A stretch of 64,000 nucleotides of DNA from Thermus filiformis (GCF_000771745.2 NZ_JPSL02000038.1:36024-100023); one strand, 5' to 3'. Positions 27,402 to 36,042 are shown, numbered from the stretch's first letter. Made by a program: numbers and translations. The notes: a model not told the origin generated them from the sequence alone.

Positions 27402-28316
27402 TCATCCCTCGGCGTACAGGGGGGTGGTGAGGTACTTCCACCCCCCGTCCGGGCTGATGCAGGCCACCCGCTTCCCTGGGCCGAGCTCTTTGGCCACCTG
27501 GAGCGCCGCCCAGAGGATCCCCCCGGAGCTCATCCCCAGGAAGAGCCCCTCCTCCCGGGCGAGCCTGCGGGCCAGGGGGAAGGCGTCCTCCTCCCAGACC
27601 TGGATCACCCCGTCCAGGAGGCCCAGGTCCAGGTTCTCGGGGATGAAGCCCGGGCCCATGCCCTGGAAGCTGTGCTGGCCCATCTTCCCCCCGGAGAGGA
27701 CGTTGGAGCGGGCGGGCTCCACGGCGATGACCTTGACGTGGGGGATCCTTTCCTTAAGGTAGCGCCCCACCCCGGTGATCGTCCCCCCGGTGCCCGAGCC
27801 GTAGACGAGGGCGTCAATCCGCCCCTCGAGGGCCTCGTAGAGCTCGGGCCCCGTGGTCTCGTAGTGGGCCCGGACGTTGGCGGGGTTGCTGAACTGGTCG
27901 GGCATGAAGGCCCCGAGCTCCTCCTTGAGCCTCAGGGCCTCCTCCCGGGCGGCCAGCATCCGCCTTTCCGGGTCGGTGAGGACCAGCTCGGCCCCAAAGG
28001 CCCTCAGGACCCGCTTCCGCTCCTCGGACATCTGGGCGGGCATGGTGAGGATCAGGCGGTAGCCCCGGCTCGCGGCGATCATGGCCAGGCCGATCCCCGT
28101 GTTGCCGCTCGTGGGCTCCACGATGGTCTGGCCGCTGAAGGGCTTCAGAAGGCCCCTCTCCTCCGCGTCCTTGATCATGTACCAGGCGGGCCGGTCCTTG
28201 ATGGACCCCCCGGGGTTCAGCCCCTCCAGCTTGACCCAGACCTCGGCCATGCCCGGCTCCACCACCCGCGCCAGGCGGACCGCCGGGGTCTTGCCGATGA
28301 CCTCCTCCACCCTCAT
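27402..28316 (-). CDS. Cysteine synthase (O-acetylserine sulfhydrylase)
   Basis: 304 residues, PLP fold II. PLP lysine K40 lies in NPGGSIKDRPA; the PLP phosphate loop is GSGTGGTITGVGRYLKE and PTSGNTGIGLAMIA is the substrate loop. It could be CysK or CysM, or a cystathionine beta-synthase-like enzyme; the sequence alone does not separate these. Monocistronic, divergent from slyD. Confidence 0.9.
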   Translation of the reverse strand: MRVEEVIGKTPAVRLARVVEPGMAEVWVKLEGLNPGGSIKDRPAWYMIKDAEERGLLKPFSGQTIVEPTSGNTGIGLAMIAASRGYRLILTMPAQMSEERKRVLRAFGAELVLTDPERRMLAAREEALRLKEELGAFMPDQFSNPANVRAHYETTGPELYEALEGRIDALVYGSGTGGTITGVGRYLKERIPHVKVIAVEPARSNVLSGGKMGQHSFQGMGPGFIPENLDLGLLDGVIQVWEEDAFPLARRLAREEGLFLGMSSGGILWAALQVAKELGPGKRVACISPDGGWKYLTTPLYAEG

Positions 28317-28396
28317 ACCCCCACTTTACGCCCATTTCCCGCCCCGGAGTTTGGTAGACTGAGGGGAGCAAGCCTGGCTTGCGAAAGGAAGAGAGC

Positions 28397-28864
28397 ATGA
28401 AGGTAGAGCAAGACAAGGTGGTCACCATCCGGTACACCCTCGAGGTGGAGGGGGAGGTCTTGGACCAGGGGGAGCTTTCCTACCTGCACGGCCATCAGAA
28501 CATCATCCAGGGCCTCGAGGAGGCCCTGGAGGGGCGCGAGGAGGGGGAGGTGGTGCAGGCCCAGGTGGCCCCGGAGAAGGGGTACGGCCCCCACGACCCC
28601 GAAGGGGTCCAGGTGGTCCCCCTTTCCGCCTTCCCCGAGGACGCGGAGGTGGTGCCCGGGGCCCAGTTCTACGCTCAGGACATGGAGGGGAACCCCATGC
28701 CCCTGACCGTGGTGGCGGTGGAGGGCGAGGAGGTCACCATTGACTTCAACCACCCCCTGGCCGGGAAGACCCTGGACTTCCAGGTGGAGATCCTCAAGGT
28801 CCGGCCCGCCACCCCGGAGGAGCTCGAGCACGGCCACGTGCACGAGGGGGGGCATTCCCACTAA
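28397..28864 (+). CDS. slyD: FKBP-type peptidyl-prolyl isomerase SlyD
   Basis: 155 residues. FKBP half MKVEQDKVVTIRYTLEVEGE with the inserted IF chaperone flap (VVPLSAFPEDAEVVPG to MPLTVVAVEGEE), then DFNHPLAGKTLDFQVEI. It ends in a histidine-bearing tail (HGHVHEGGHSH) that binds nickel or zinc. The ATG at 28397 aligns with the crystallised T. thermophilus SlyD; an in-frame ATG six codons upstream is less likely. Confidence 0.95.
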   Translation: MKVEQDKVVTIRYTLEVEGEVLDQGELSYLHGHQNIIQGLEEALEGREEGEVVQAQVAPEKGYGPHDPEGVQVVPLSAFPEDAEVVPGAQFYAQDMEGNPMPLTVVAVEGEEVTIDFNHPLAGKTLDFQVEILKVRPATPEELEHGHVHEGGHSH

Positions 28865-28918
28865 GGGCCACCTCGGCTTAGGCCAGGTGGGCCCTTGAGC
28901 CCATAGAGAGGCCGTTTG

Positions 28919-28950
28919 GCGCGGGGGAGCTTCCCCCGCGTTTGACTTTT
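28919..28950 (+). terminator. Terminator after slyD
   Basis: Hairpin CGCGGGGGA/TCCCCCGCG followed by TTTGACTTTT. The T-rich tail doubles as the -35 box of the csp promoter. A weaker hairpin (ACCT/AGGT with GGGCC arms) lies just after the slyD stop. Confidence 0.7.
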
Positions 28951-28970
28951 GGGAAGGGGCGTGCTAGCCT
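28942..28970 (+). promoter_or_regulatory. csp promoter
   Basis: TTGACT (28942-28947), 17-bp spacer, TAGCCT (28965-28970). The mRNA would have a leader of about 40 bases before the csp ATG, longer than most leaders here, which fits cold-shock control by RNA structure. Confidence 0.75.
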
Positions 28971-29018
28971 TAGATGTCCCTGGGAGAACCGAAGGGTTTA
29001 GGGGATTAAAGGAGCAGC

Positions 29019-29225
29019 ATGAAGAAGGGTACCGTCAAGTGGTTTAACGCGGAAAAAGGCTACGGGTTCATCCAGCAGGAAGAAGGTCCGGACGTGTTCG
29101 TTCACTTCACGGCCATCCAGGCCGAGGGGTTCAGGACCCTCCACGAGGGCGACCAGGTGGAGTTTGAGGTGGAGCCTGGCCGGGGCGGCAAGGGCCCCCA
29201 GGCCAAGAACGTGCGCGTGCTCTAA
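29019..29225 (+). CDS. Cold-shock protein (CspA family)
   Basis: 68 residues, single OB-fold RNA chaperone. [20 protein letters not shown] contains RNP1 (KGYGFI) and VFVHFTAIQ is RNP2. Preceded by AAGGAG 5 bp from the ATG. It is followed by its own terminator, so it is monocistronic. Confidence 0.96.
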   Translation: MKKGTVKWFNAEKGYGFIQQEEGPDVFVHFTAIQAEGFRTLHEGDQVEFEVEPGRGGKGPQAKNVRVL

Positions 29226-29239
29226 AGCCCGCGAGGAAA

Positions 29240-29268
29240 GGCGCCTCCCTACGGGGGGGCGTTTTTCG
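29240..29268 (+). terminator. Terminator after csp
   Basis: Hairpin GCGCCTCCC-TAC-GGGGGGGCG followed by TTTTT. Confidence 0.85.
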
Positions 29269-29297
29269 TTGCAACCCCGCTTTCCGTGGCGTAGGGT
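29269..29297 (+). promoter_or_regulatory. surE promoter (leaderless)
   Basis: TTGCAA (29269-29274), 17-bp spacer, TAGGGT (29292-29297). The GTG of surE begins 7 bp after the -10 box, so the transcript probably starts at the start codon. Confidence 0.65.
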
Positions 29298-29303
29298 AAG
29301 GGC

Positions 29304-30065
29304 GTGCGCATCCTGGTGACGAACGACGACGGCATCTTCTCCCCCGGGATCAAGGCCCTAGGCCTGGCCATGCGGGCCCTCGGGGAGGTCTATGTGGTGG
29401 CTCCGGACGTGGAACAGTCGGCGGTGGGGCACGGGATCACCGTGCGCCGCCCCCTGCGCTTCAAGCACACGGCGAGCGCCGGCTTCGGGGAGATCCCCGC
29501 CTACCGGGTGGACGGCACCCCGGCGGACTGCGTGGTCCTGGGGGTGCACCTTCTGGGCCGGCCCGACCTTCTGGTCTCGGGCATCAACATCGGGGTGAAC
29601 CTGGGCCTGGACCTGACCCACTCGGGGACAGTGGCGGCGGCCCTCGAGGGGACCTCCTTGGGCATCCCCTCCATCGCCTTCAGCCTGGACACTTCCGGGG
29701 AGGAGCTGAACTTTGAAGAGGCCGCCCGCTTCGCGGTGGCCATCGCCCGCTTCGTGGCGGAAAGGGGCCTCCCCCAGGGGACCCTTCTCAACGTGAACTT
29801 CCCCCCCAGGCCCAGGGGGGTGCGCGTCACCCGGCTCTCCACCCACCACTACGAGGACACGGTGGTGGAGCGCCTGGACCCCGAGGGGCGGCCCTACTAC
29901 TGGATCGCGGGCCAGCCGGTGGGGGAGGAGGAGGAGGGGACGGACCTCTGGGCCGTGCGCCAGGGGTACGTGTCCGTGACCCCGGTCAGCCTGGACTTCA
30001 CCGACTACGGCTTCAAGGCCCGCCTCGAGGCCCTACTCCAGGACCACCCGCTCCCCCTCCCGTAG
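29304..30065 (+). CDS. surE: 5'-nucleotidase SurE
   Basis: 253 residues; metal-dependent nucleoside monophosphate phosphatase linked to stress survival. The metal site is in RILVTNDDGIFSPGIKALG, with SGINIGVNLG and HSGTVAAALEG completing it. GTG start. Its 3' end overlaps the convergent SAM hydrolase gene by 33 bp. Confidence 0.94.
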   Translation: MRILVTNDDGIFSPGIKALGLAMRALGEVYVVAPDVEQSAVGHGITVRRPLRFKHTASAGFGEIPAYRVDGTPADCVVLGVHLLGRPDLLVSGINIGVNLGLDLTHSGTVAAALEGTSLGIPSIAFSLDTSGEELNFEEAARFAVAIARFVAERGLPQGTLLNVNFPPRPRGVRVTRLSTHHYEDTVVERLDPEGRPYYWIAGQPVGEEEEGTDLWAVRQGYVSVTPVSLDFTDYGFKARLEALLQDHPLPLP

Positions 30066-30761
30066 GCCCAGGGCTTCCCGGGCGCTTCCTTGGTTCAGGG
30101 CGATCTCCAAAAGCCCCGCGCTCCCCAGGTAGGCCAGGGCCTCTCCCGGAGGGACCTCGGCGTAGGTCCTGCGGATGGGGATCCGCCTTCCCCCCACCCA
30201 GACCCACCCGCCCGGAGGGGCCTGGGTCAGGGTGGTGATGGCGTTCCCGAACCGGTCAAAGGTGAGGACCTCCCCCTCCCGCTCGGACAGGGCCAGGGGA
30301 AGCCGCACCAGGCCCCGGGGGTCCAGGCCGGGGCCCAGGGCCTCCGGGGGGAGGCGGAGGGCCAGGTGGGCGGCGGCGGGGGCGAAGAGGTCCCGGCCGT
30401 GGAAGGTGGCGCTCGCCGCGGGCCGGTCCAGCAGGAAGGCCGCGCGGGGCGGGTCCAGGAGCCAGGCCAGGGTGAAGAGGCCGTTGTCCGGCCCCACGTA
30501 GGCCCGCTCTCCCAAGACGGCCACGGCCCGGCGCCCGCTCCCCACCCCGGGGTCCACCACCGCCAGGACCACCGCCTGGGGCTCCAGGTAGGGCAGGGCC
30601 TCGTAGAGGGCGTAGGCCGCCCGGCGCAGGTCCTGGGGGGGCAGGTCGTGGGCCAGGTCCACCACCTCCACCCCCGGGGCCTTTCGCTTCAAAACGGCCT
30701 TGACCACCCCGACGTAGGGGTCTTCCAGCCCGAAGTCGGAAAGGAAGTAAACCCTTCTCAT
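30033..30761 (-). CDS. SAM hydroxide adenosyltransferase (DUF62 family)
   Basis: 242 residues. Family members hydrolyse S-adenosylmethionine to adenosine and methionine. SDFGLEDPYVGVVKAVLK, VVDPGVGSGRRAVAV and YVGPDNGLFTLAW are signatures of the fluorinase/DUF62 fold; TFDRFGNAITTL is in the C-terminal domain. No chlorinase-type insertion is seen. Convergent with surE. Confidence 0.9.
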   Translation of the reverse strand: MRRVYFLSDFGLEDPYVGVVKAVLKRKAPGVEVVDLAHDLPPQDLRRAAYALYEALPYLEPQAVVLAVVDPGVGSGRRAVAVLGERAYVGPDNGLFTLAWLLDPPRAAFLLDRPAASATFHGRDLFAPAAAHLALRLPPEALGPGLDPRGLVRLPLALSEREGEVLTFDRFGNAITTLTQAPPGGWVWVGGRRIPIRRTYAEVPPGEALAYLGSAGLLEIALNQGSAREALGLREGERVVLE

Positions 30762-30806
30762 AAGCTCGCACGACCTACGGAAGCCCGGGAAGGCCCTTCG
30801 CCGGGG

Positions 30807-32246
30807 TCATAGGCGGGTCCGGACCAGGGGCCGGGGGAGGAGGGCCACCCCCACCCCGGCCACCACCAGGCCCAGCCCGCCCGCCAGCACCCCCTGGGTC
30901 CGCTGGTGCACCCAGGCCAGGAGGGCCCCGGCCAGGAGGAAGAAGAGGGTGGGCCCGGGCACGGCCAGGGCGTAGAGGAGGACGCTCAGGTGGGGGGCGA
31001 GGTCCTTGTACCGCTCCTTTAGGACCAGCGGGGCGAGGCCCCGGAAGAAGGGCTCGAGCAGGGCCAGGCCCAGGAAGACCACCAGGTTGGGCATCAGGCC
31101 CGGCAGGCCCAGAAGGCCCCGCAGGGCCCCGTAGAGGAAGAGGAGGAGGACCAGGACCGGCCCCACCCAGAAGGCCTCCACCCAGGCCCCTGGGTCGCCC
31201 AGGACCTGGGGGAGGCGCTTCCGGAAGCGGACCGCCACATAGAGGGCGGAGAAGAGGCCGTAGAAGAGGTAGAAAAGCGGAAGGATGGCTTCCCTCTGAT
31301 AGGGGAGGAAGAGGGCCAGGTAGGTCCCGTGGGTGAGGTGGCCGATCCACGCGGAGAGCCCCCCGGCCAGGAGGAGGAAGACCAGAAGGGCCAGGTAGAG
31401 CCGCCCCGGCCCCGGCAGGGGGTCCTCCACCATCTCCACCGTCCGGGTGGGCTCTATGCGGCTTTCCGCGTACAGGACGAGGCCCAGGAAGACCAGGAAG
31501 AGGAGGAGCCAGGGCCAGGCCACCCTGAGGAAGAGGCTGGGGAGGCTTTCCACCTGGGCCAGCTGGGCCAGGGCCGCGCCCCCCCGGGTCAGGTCCCCGG
31601 CGGCGTAGTAGGAGAGGGCGAGGAGGCCCAAGGCCTCCCGGTAGAGCCGCCCCTCCAGCCGGGGGGCCAGGGCCTCGAGGAGGCGGACGGCCTCCTGGGG
31701 CCGGCCCAGGTAGAGGAGGAGCCGGGCCCGCTCCACTTCCTCCTCAGGGGTGTTCCCCAGCGCGGCCAGGGCCTCCGTGGGCCGCGCAAGCTCCCGGCGG
31801 ATCTTGGCCAAAAGGAGCCGCCCCTCCGGGCTGGAGAGGCCCAGGAGGGCCTCCTTCTCCGCCTCCTCGAGGCGGCCCAGCCGGAACAAGGCCTGGGCCC
31901 GGACAAGCCGGGCCTCGGGGGTTTCGTCGCCCCGGAGAAGGGCCAGGGCCTCGGCGGGGGCCCCCTTCAGGAGGAGGAGCCGGGCCTTTAGCCGGAGGGC
32001 CTCGGGGGCCTGGGGGAGGGTCTGGAGCAGGCCCTCCGCCTTGTCCACTTGGCCAGTGTCCAGGTAGATCCGGGTGAGGAGGAGGCGGCTCGGCCCGTGC
32101 TCCGGCTCGGCCACCAGGGCCAGCTCGCAGGTGGCCTGGGCCGCCTCCAGGGCCCCCTCCTGGTACAGCCTAAAGCACCGCTCGTAATAGGGCCCCGCCT
32201 GGGCCAGGGCCACCCCCAGGACGAAGAGGGTCCAAATCGGGCGCAT
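30807..32246 (-). CDS. TPR membrane protein with CPBP-like C-terminal region
   Basis: 479 residues. A signal-like start (MRPIWTLFVLGVALAQAG) leads to about six TPR-like helical repeats (residues 20-225), then about eight membrane helices. In the membrane part, LGLALLEPFFRGLAPLVLKE resembles the EExxxR motif of CPBP proteases but with the first acids altered, so protease activity is doubtful. The function is unknown. It is divergent from another TPR protein. Confidence 0.7.
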   Translation of the reverse strand: MRPIWTLFVLGVALAQAGPYYERCFRLYQEGALEAAQATCELALVAEPEHGPSRLLLTRIYLDTGQVDKAEGLLQTLPQAPEALRLKARLLLLKGAPAEALALLRGDETPEARLVRAQALFRLGRLEEAEKEALLGLSSPEGRLLLAKIRRELARPTEALAALGNTPEEEVERARLLLYLGRPQEAVRLLEALAPRLEGRLYREALGLLALSYYAAGDLTRGGAALAQLAQVESLPSLFLRVAWPWLLLFLVFLGLVLYAESRIEPTRTVEMVEDPLPGPGRLYLALLVFLLLAGGLSAWIGHLTHGTYLALFLPYQREAILPLFYLFYGLFSALYVAVRFRKRLPQVLGDPGAWVEAFWVGPVLVLLLFLYGALRGLLGLPGLMPNLVVFLGLALLEPFFRGLAPLVLKERYKDLAPHLSVLLYALAVPGPTLFFLLAGALLAWVHQRTQGVLAGGLGLVVAGVGVALLPRPLVRTRL

Positions 32247-32270
32247 GCCCCCAGTTTACGCCAGGGGGGC

Positions 32271-32298
32271 TTGGCGGTTCCTTTGGACTTGGTATACT
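32271..32298 (+). promoter_or_regulatory. Promoter of the TPR lipoprotein-like gene
   Basis: TTGGCG (32271-32276), 16-bp spacer, TATACT (32293-32298), 18 bp before the ATG. Confidence 0.6.
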
Positions 32299-32315
32299 CC
32301 TCCCCGGAGGGACGG

Positions 32316-33011
32316 ATGAAGCGGACGCTTGTGCTTTTGGGGCTCGCGCTGGGGCTTGCCCTGGCGCAGGCGGAGGTCAAGGGGCTTCTGGACGCGGGCC
32401 GGTACGTGGAGGCCTACCAGCAGGGCCAGAGGCTGGGCACCGCCGAGGGCCTGGCCCTGGCGGCCAAGGCCGCCAGCTTCTACGCCATGTACCAGGCCAA
32501 GGAGAACGAGCGGTACGACTGGTTCCAGAAGGCGGAGGCGGCGGCCACCGAGGCCATCAAGAAGGACCCAAACTACCCGGAGGGCTACTTTGAGCGGGCG
32601 AGGGCCCTGGGAAGGCTCTCCCAGTACAAGGGGATCCTCCAGGCCCTGGCCGAGGGCCTGGCCCCCAGGATCAAGGGCGACCTGGAGAAGACCCTGAAGC
32701 TCAAGCCCGACCACGCCGGGGCCATGGTGGCCCTGGCCCTCTGGCACTTTGAGCTGGTGCAGAAGGGCTGGCTGGTGGCCGCCACCCAGGGGGCGGACGG
32801 GGCCAAGGTGGAGCCCTTGATGCGGAAGGCCATAGAGCTCGAGCCGGACGTGATCATCCATCGGGTGGAGTACGCCAAGGTCCTCGCCGCCTGGGGAAAG
32901 AAGGAGGAGGCGAGGAAGCAGCTGGAGACCGCCCTCTCCCTCCCTGCCCGGACCGCCGCCGACCGGTACGACCAGGAGAGGGCCCGCCAGGATCTGGCCA
33001 AGCTCCGGTAA
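32316..33011 (+). CDS. Secreted TPR-repeat protein
   Basis: 231 residues. Signal peptide MKRTLVLLGLALGLALAQAE, then TPR-like units (AAATEAIKKDPNYPEGYFER, KTLKLKPDHAGAMVALALWH, MRKAIELEPDVIIHRVEYAK). TPR proteins mediate protein contacts; the partner is unknown. The ATG at 32316 was chosen for the signal peptide and the promoter just upstream. Its TAA stop begins a palindromic repeat. Confidence 0.8.
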   Translation: MKRTLVLLGLALGLALAQAEVKGLLDAGRYVEAYQQGQRLGTAEGLALAAKAASFYAMYQAKENERYDWFQKAEAAATEAIKKDPNYPEGYFERARALGRLSQYKGILQALAEGLAPRIKGDLEKTLKLKPDHAGAMVALALWHFELVQKGWLVAATQGADGAKVEPLMRKAIELEPDVIIHRVEYAKVLAAWGKKEEARKQLETALSLPARTAADRYDQERARQDLAKLR

Positions 33012-33063
33012 TACCACTCTAGCCAGGCCCCGCGCCAAGCTGGGGACCCCGGTAAACCACAGA
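33009..33063. repeat. Stop-codon palindromic repeat
   Basis: Begins TAATACCACTCTAGCCAGG at the stop of the TPR gene and continues with CGCGCCAAGCTGGGGACC and the linker CCGGTAAACCAC. The hairpin is decayed. The gap after it (33064-33142), next to the rhodopsin island, holds no gene; a run of T at 33091-33098 is present. Confidence 0.7.
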
Positions 33064-33142
33064 GGGTGCTCACGGTCGGGCCCCATGGCACCCCCTTTTT
33101 TGCCATAATCAGGAGGGGCAACCCAAGCGCCACGCGAAGGCG

Positions 33143-34081
33143 TTAGCACACCATCCCGCGACGCGCGACCAGCCACTCTACCAGCATGTGCGGCACGGTG
33201 AGCGCCGCAAGCCCAATGAACACCAGACTCAGGCCCTGGCTGGCGTTCAGTTGTGCGAGCCAAACCTGTAGGTTGTTGCCGTCGGCCATCACAAAGAACC
33301 CTGCTGTCAGCACCAGCAGCGCGGCGATCGCTGCATGGAGCCCCGCCAGCGCCAGCAGCCGGGGGCGCTGCGCGGTCGATACCCCGTTTAGAATCCGCCG
33401 CAGCGACCTCAGACTGTGCACCGTGCAGTAATACACCAAGAAAAACACCAAGGGCGGTACGATCAGCGCCAAGGCGATGAGCACGCCGAGCTCGGCAATC
33501 GCCAGCGGATGGCGCCGCAGCCGCCACAGCCCGCCCACCATACCCAACAGCAACCACGGCGCCGCCGCGTTCATCAGCGATGCCAGCTGCCGACCCTCCT
33601 GACCGGCCAGCGCGCCGAAAATGCTGGCCACGGCGTCCGGCCACATCCATGCCGGCAACGCCAGCAGCGCGATGCCGAGGAGGAAACGCCACGGGACGGC
33701 GCGTTCCGGCCAGTCACCGGCGAAGTGCCAGGCCGAGTACAGCAAAAACCCGCTCAACGCCAGTCCTGGCTGCCAGAGCCAGAACCCCGCGACAGCGACG
33801 GCCGTCAGCAGATACGCGATGTAAAACAACAACAGCTGCTGCGCACCGCGCACCAAGCCGCTCCGCTGCGCCAACCAAGCGTCGAGGCCACCGTGCGGCA
33901 GGCCAACCGACGCAACCAGCGCGCCCAGCAACAGCACCATCGCTGCACTGGGCTGCGCGGCCTGCTGTTTCATGGTCGAGGATACCGCCACCGCCAGCCC
34001 AGCAACCACCAGAAACAGGCCGCTCTCCGGGCTGGTGTCCAGCAGCTCCCGTAACTTCCGGTACGCCGATGCGGTGTTCAT
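33143..34081 (-). CDS. blh: Beta-carotene 15,15'-dioxygenase, Brp/Blh family
   Basis: 312 residues, eight or so membrane helices. Cleaves beta-carotene to retinal. The conserved histidine motifs are GLPHGGLDAW, SAWHFAGDW, YCTVHSLRSL and LTVPHMLVEW. It follows the rhodopsin gene by 70 bp on the same strand, so it probably supplies its chromophore. GC content and third-position usage are lower than in flanking genes, which suggests transfer from another group. ATG at 34081 chosen from the family start. Confidence 0.92.
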   Translation of the reverse strand: MNTASAYRKLRELLDTSPESGLFLVVAGLAVAVSSTMKQQAAQPSAAMVLLLGALVASVGLPHGGLDAWLAQRSGLVRGAQQLLLFYIAYLLTAVAVAGFWLWQPGLALSGFLLYSAWHFAGDWPERAVPWRFLLGIALLALPAWMWPDAVASIFGALAGQEGRQLASLMNAAAPWLLLGMVGGLWRLRRHPLAIAELGVLIALALIVPPLVFFLVYYCTVHSLRSLRRILNGVSTAQRPRLLALAGLHAAIAALLVLTAGFFVMADGNNLQVWLAQLNASQGLSLVFIGLAALTVPHMLVEWLVARRGMVC

Positions 34082-34151
34082 CGCCCTAGCCCCCGAAAGG
34101 GTATTTGGGGGGAAGCACATGGCGTGTGCCTCCCCCCGCGGTCAACTCACC

Positions 34152-34925
34152 TTACGCCGACGTTAAGCCGCGCGCACCCTCCGCTTCGGACTTGCGCACC
34201 GCAATCGCGTAGATCAGCAACCCGAAGATCGCCTTGGAGGTGAGGTCGGCGATCGTGTAACCCGTCTGGATCACCGCCGTTGCCGTTCCGCCGGTCACGG
34301 GGAGTACGAACGGTGCGAAGTATACGATCGGGTAGAAGAGCCACGAAAACACCGTGACGTCGCGGGCCAAACGCACCAGACCCCGCACGTTCTCCGGCTG
34401 CCGGCTGATGGACTCACCTAGGCCGACATACAAGTTGTAGACGATGTACACAAACGGCACCGTCGAGATCAAGCCCCAAATCAACCGAGCCGTGTTGATG
34501 CCACCGGACACCTCGCCCGGATAACCTAGCGCAATCATCAACGCCGCCGCGATGCTGAGCCTAAGGGACTTAGACAGGGTCTCGTTCGGCGGAAGCCGCA
34601 TGACCAGGATCAACTCAACCAAAAGCAACGGCACGGTCAGCAGCCAGTCGACATAGCGGTAGGCGTCGTTGAAGGGGACGCCGGTCGGGATGAGAACGCC
34701 GTTCTCCACTTTGTACGCCGCACTCCAGCTCTCAAAGATGCGCAGGTAGTGGTAGAGCGCAATGAAGGTCACCAGACCGGTTATGGTTATAGCGGTCCTG
34801 TATTGCGGCGCGACTTGCGACCGCCCGAACCAAAAGAACACCGTAGCTGCCGCAAAGGCTGCGATGCCGAACGAGATGGCGTTGTAGACCAACTGGTACT
34901 GGCCAACCGTGGTTACTTCCATCAT
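34152..34925 (-). CDS. Proton-pumping microbial rhodopsin (thermophilic/xanthorhodopsin type)
   Basis: 257 residues, seven helices. Helix C has D93, T97 and E104 (YVDWLLTVPLLLVEL), the DTE set of outward proton pumps; K231 in LTSKAIFGLL binds retinal; H59 lies in LYHYLRIFESW. L101 at the colour-tuning site predicts green absorption. G151 in IWGLISTVPF matches the small residue that leaves room for a carotenoid antenna in xanthorhodopsin. It resembles T. thermophilus JL-18 rhodopsin. GGAGG lies 3 and 6 bp from two ATGs, so either may start it. Lower GC than neighbours. Confidence 0.95.
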   Translation of the reverse strand: MMEVTTVGQYQLVYNAISFGIAAFAAATVFFWFGRSQVAPQYRTAITITGLVTFIALYHYLRIFESWSAAYKVENGVLIPTGVPFNDAYRYVDWLLTVPLLLVELILVMRLPPNETLSKSLRLSIAAALMIALGYPGEVSGGINTARLIWGLISTVPFVYIVYNLYVGLGESISRQPENVRGLVRLARDVTVFSWLFYPIVYFAPFVLPVTGGTATAVIQTGYTIADLTSKAIFGLLIYAIAVRKSEAEGARGLTSA

Positions 34926-34991
34926 TGACCTCCCGTTTTTATTAAAAGGATGAACTCGGTGTTAGACCGTATAGCTTGCTACAGACCGCCC

Positions 34992-35591
34992 TCAGCCGCG
35001 CGGGGTGGGGAGCCTGAGCCCCAGCCTCCGGCCGAAGACCCGGAGGAAGACGGTGGCCAGGCTCCCCGCCAGGAGGGCCCCCTCGGGGCTTAGGGGGTGG
35101 AGGACGTAGACCACGAAGGCCCCCAGGAGGGCGGCAGAGGCGTAAAGGTCCCCCGCCCGGTAGAGGATCACGGGCACCTCCCCCGCGAGCAGGTCTCGCA
35201 GCACCCCGCCCCCCACCCCGGAGAGTGCCCCCGCCAGGGCCACCCCGAAGGGCCCCAGGCCCGCCGAGATCCCCCTTTCCGCCCCCAGGGCGGCGAAGAG
35301 GCCCAGGCCCAGGGTGTCCAGGTAGTAGAGCGGCCGCTCCAGGGCCTGGACCCGGGGGTGGAAGCGGAAGGTGAGAAGCCCCACCAGGGCCACGCTCCAG
35401 AGGAGGGGCTCGTGGGTCAGGGCCCGGGGAGGAAGGGTGCCCACCAGCACGTCCCGGATGGAGCCTCCCCCCACCGCGGTCACCGTGGCCAGGACCAAAA
35501 CCCCCAGCAGGTCAAACCCCTTCTCCACCCCCTTCAGGGCCCCGCTCAGGGCGAAGACCCAGGTGCCAAGCCAAACCAGGGCCTCAACCAT
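34992..35591 (-). CDS. TRIC-type cation channel / UPF0126 (YicG) family
   Basis: 199 residues, six to seven hydrophobic helices in two repeats, each with a glycine-rich turn (TAVGGGSIRDVLVG and SGVGGGVLRDLLAG) that defines the UPF0126/TRIC fold. Bacterial members conduct potassium or may move glycine; which is not known here. It overlaps ispF by 8 bp. The rhodopsin start lies 66 bp downstream of its stop. Confidence 0.88.
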   Translation of the reverse strand: MVEALVWLGTWVFALSGALKGVEKGFDLLGVLVLATVTAVGGGSIRDVLVGTLPPRALTHEPLLWSVALVGLLTFRFHPRVQALERPLYYLDTLGLGLFAALGAERGISAGLGPFGVALAGALSGVGGGVLRDLLAGEVPVILYRAGDLYASAALLGAFVVYVLHPLSPEGALLAGSLATVFLRVFGRRLGLRLPTPRG

Positions 35592-36042
35592 CCAGGAGCA
35601 CCACCGCCCGGGCCTGGACGTGCCTTGGAGCCAGGCCCTCCGAGGTCTTGAAGGAGAGGCCCACCCGGTCTTGGGGAAGGCCGAGGAGGCGGGAGAGGCT
35701 TTCCTCCAGGGCCTGGCGGTGGGGGGAGAGCTTGGGCCGGTCCAGGGTCAGGACGAGGCTCGCCTGGAGGAGCCTCCCCCCCCGCACCTCCACCAGCCGG
35801 AGGGCCTCCCTCAGGAAGACCTCGCTCCTCACCCCTTGCCAGCGGGAGTCGGTGTCGGGGAAGAGGAGGCCGATGTCCCCCAGGCCGTAGGCGGAAAGGA
35901 GGGCGTCGGTGAGGGCGTGGAGGGCCGCGTCCCCGTCGGAGTGGGCCTGGGCCCCCAGGGGGCTGGGGATCTGGAGGCCGCAGAGGTAAAGGGGTCTTCC
36001 CTCGGCCAAGAGGTGGCTGTCCTCGCCGTAGCCTAGGCGCAT
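35584..36042 (-). CDS. ispF: 2-C-methyl-D-erythritol 2,4-cyclodiphosphate synthase
   Basis: 152 residues, MEP isoprenoid pathway. Metal ligands D8 and H10 in RLGYGEDSHLL, the AHSDGDAALHALTDALL segment and GLSFKTSEGL identify it. Feeds isoprenoids such as carotenoids, the precursor used by Blh nearby; the closeness may be chance. Confidence 0.95.
   Translation of the reverse strand: MRLGYGEDSHLLAEGRPLYLCGLQIPSPLGAQAHSDGDAALHALTDALLSAYGLGDIGLLFPDTDSRWQGVRSEVFLREALRLVEVRGGRLLQASLVLTLDRPKLSPHRQALEESLSRLLGLPQDRVGLSFKTSEGLAPRHVQARAVVLLDG

Noticed and set aside
33416..34089. Plus-strand open frames across blh
   Set aside because: They oppose clear Blh histidine motifs and have skewed Arg/Gln/Pro content.
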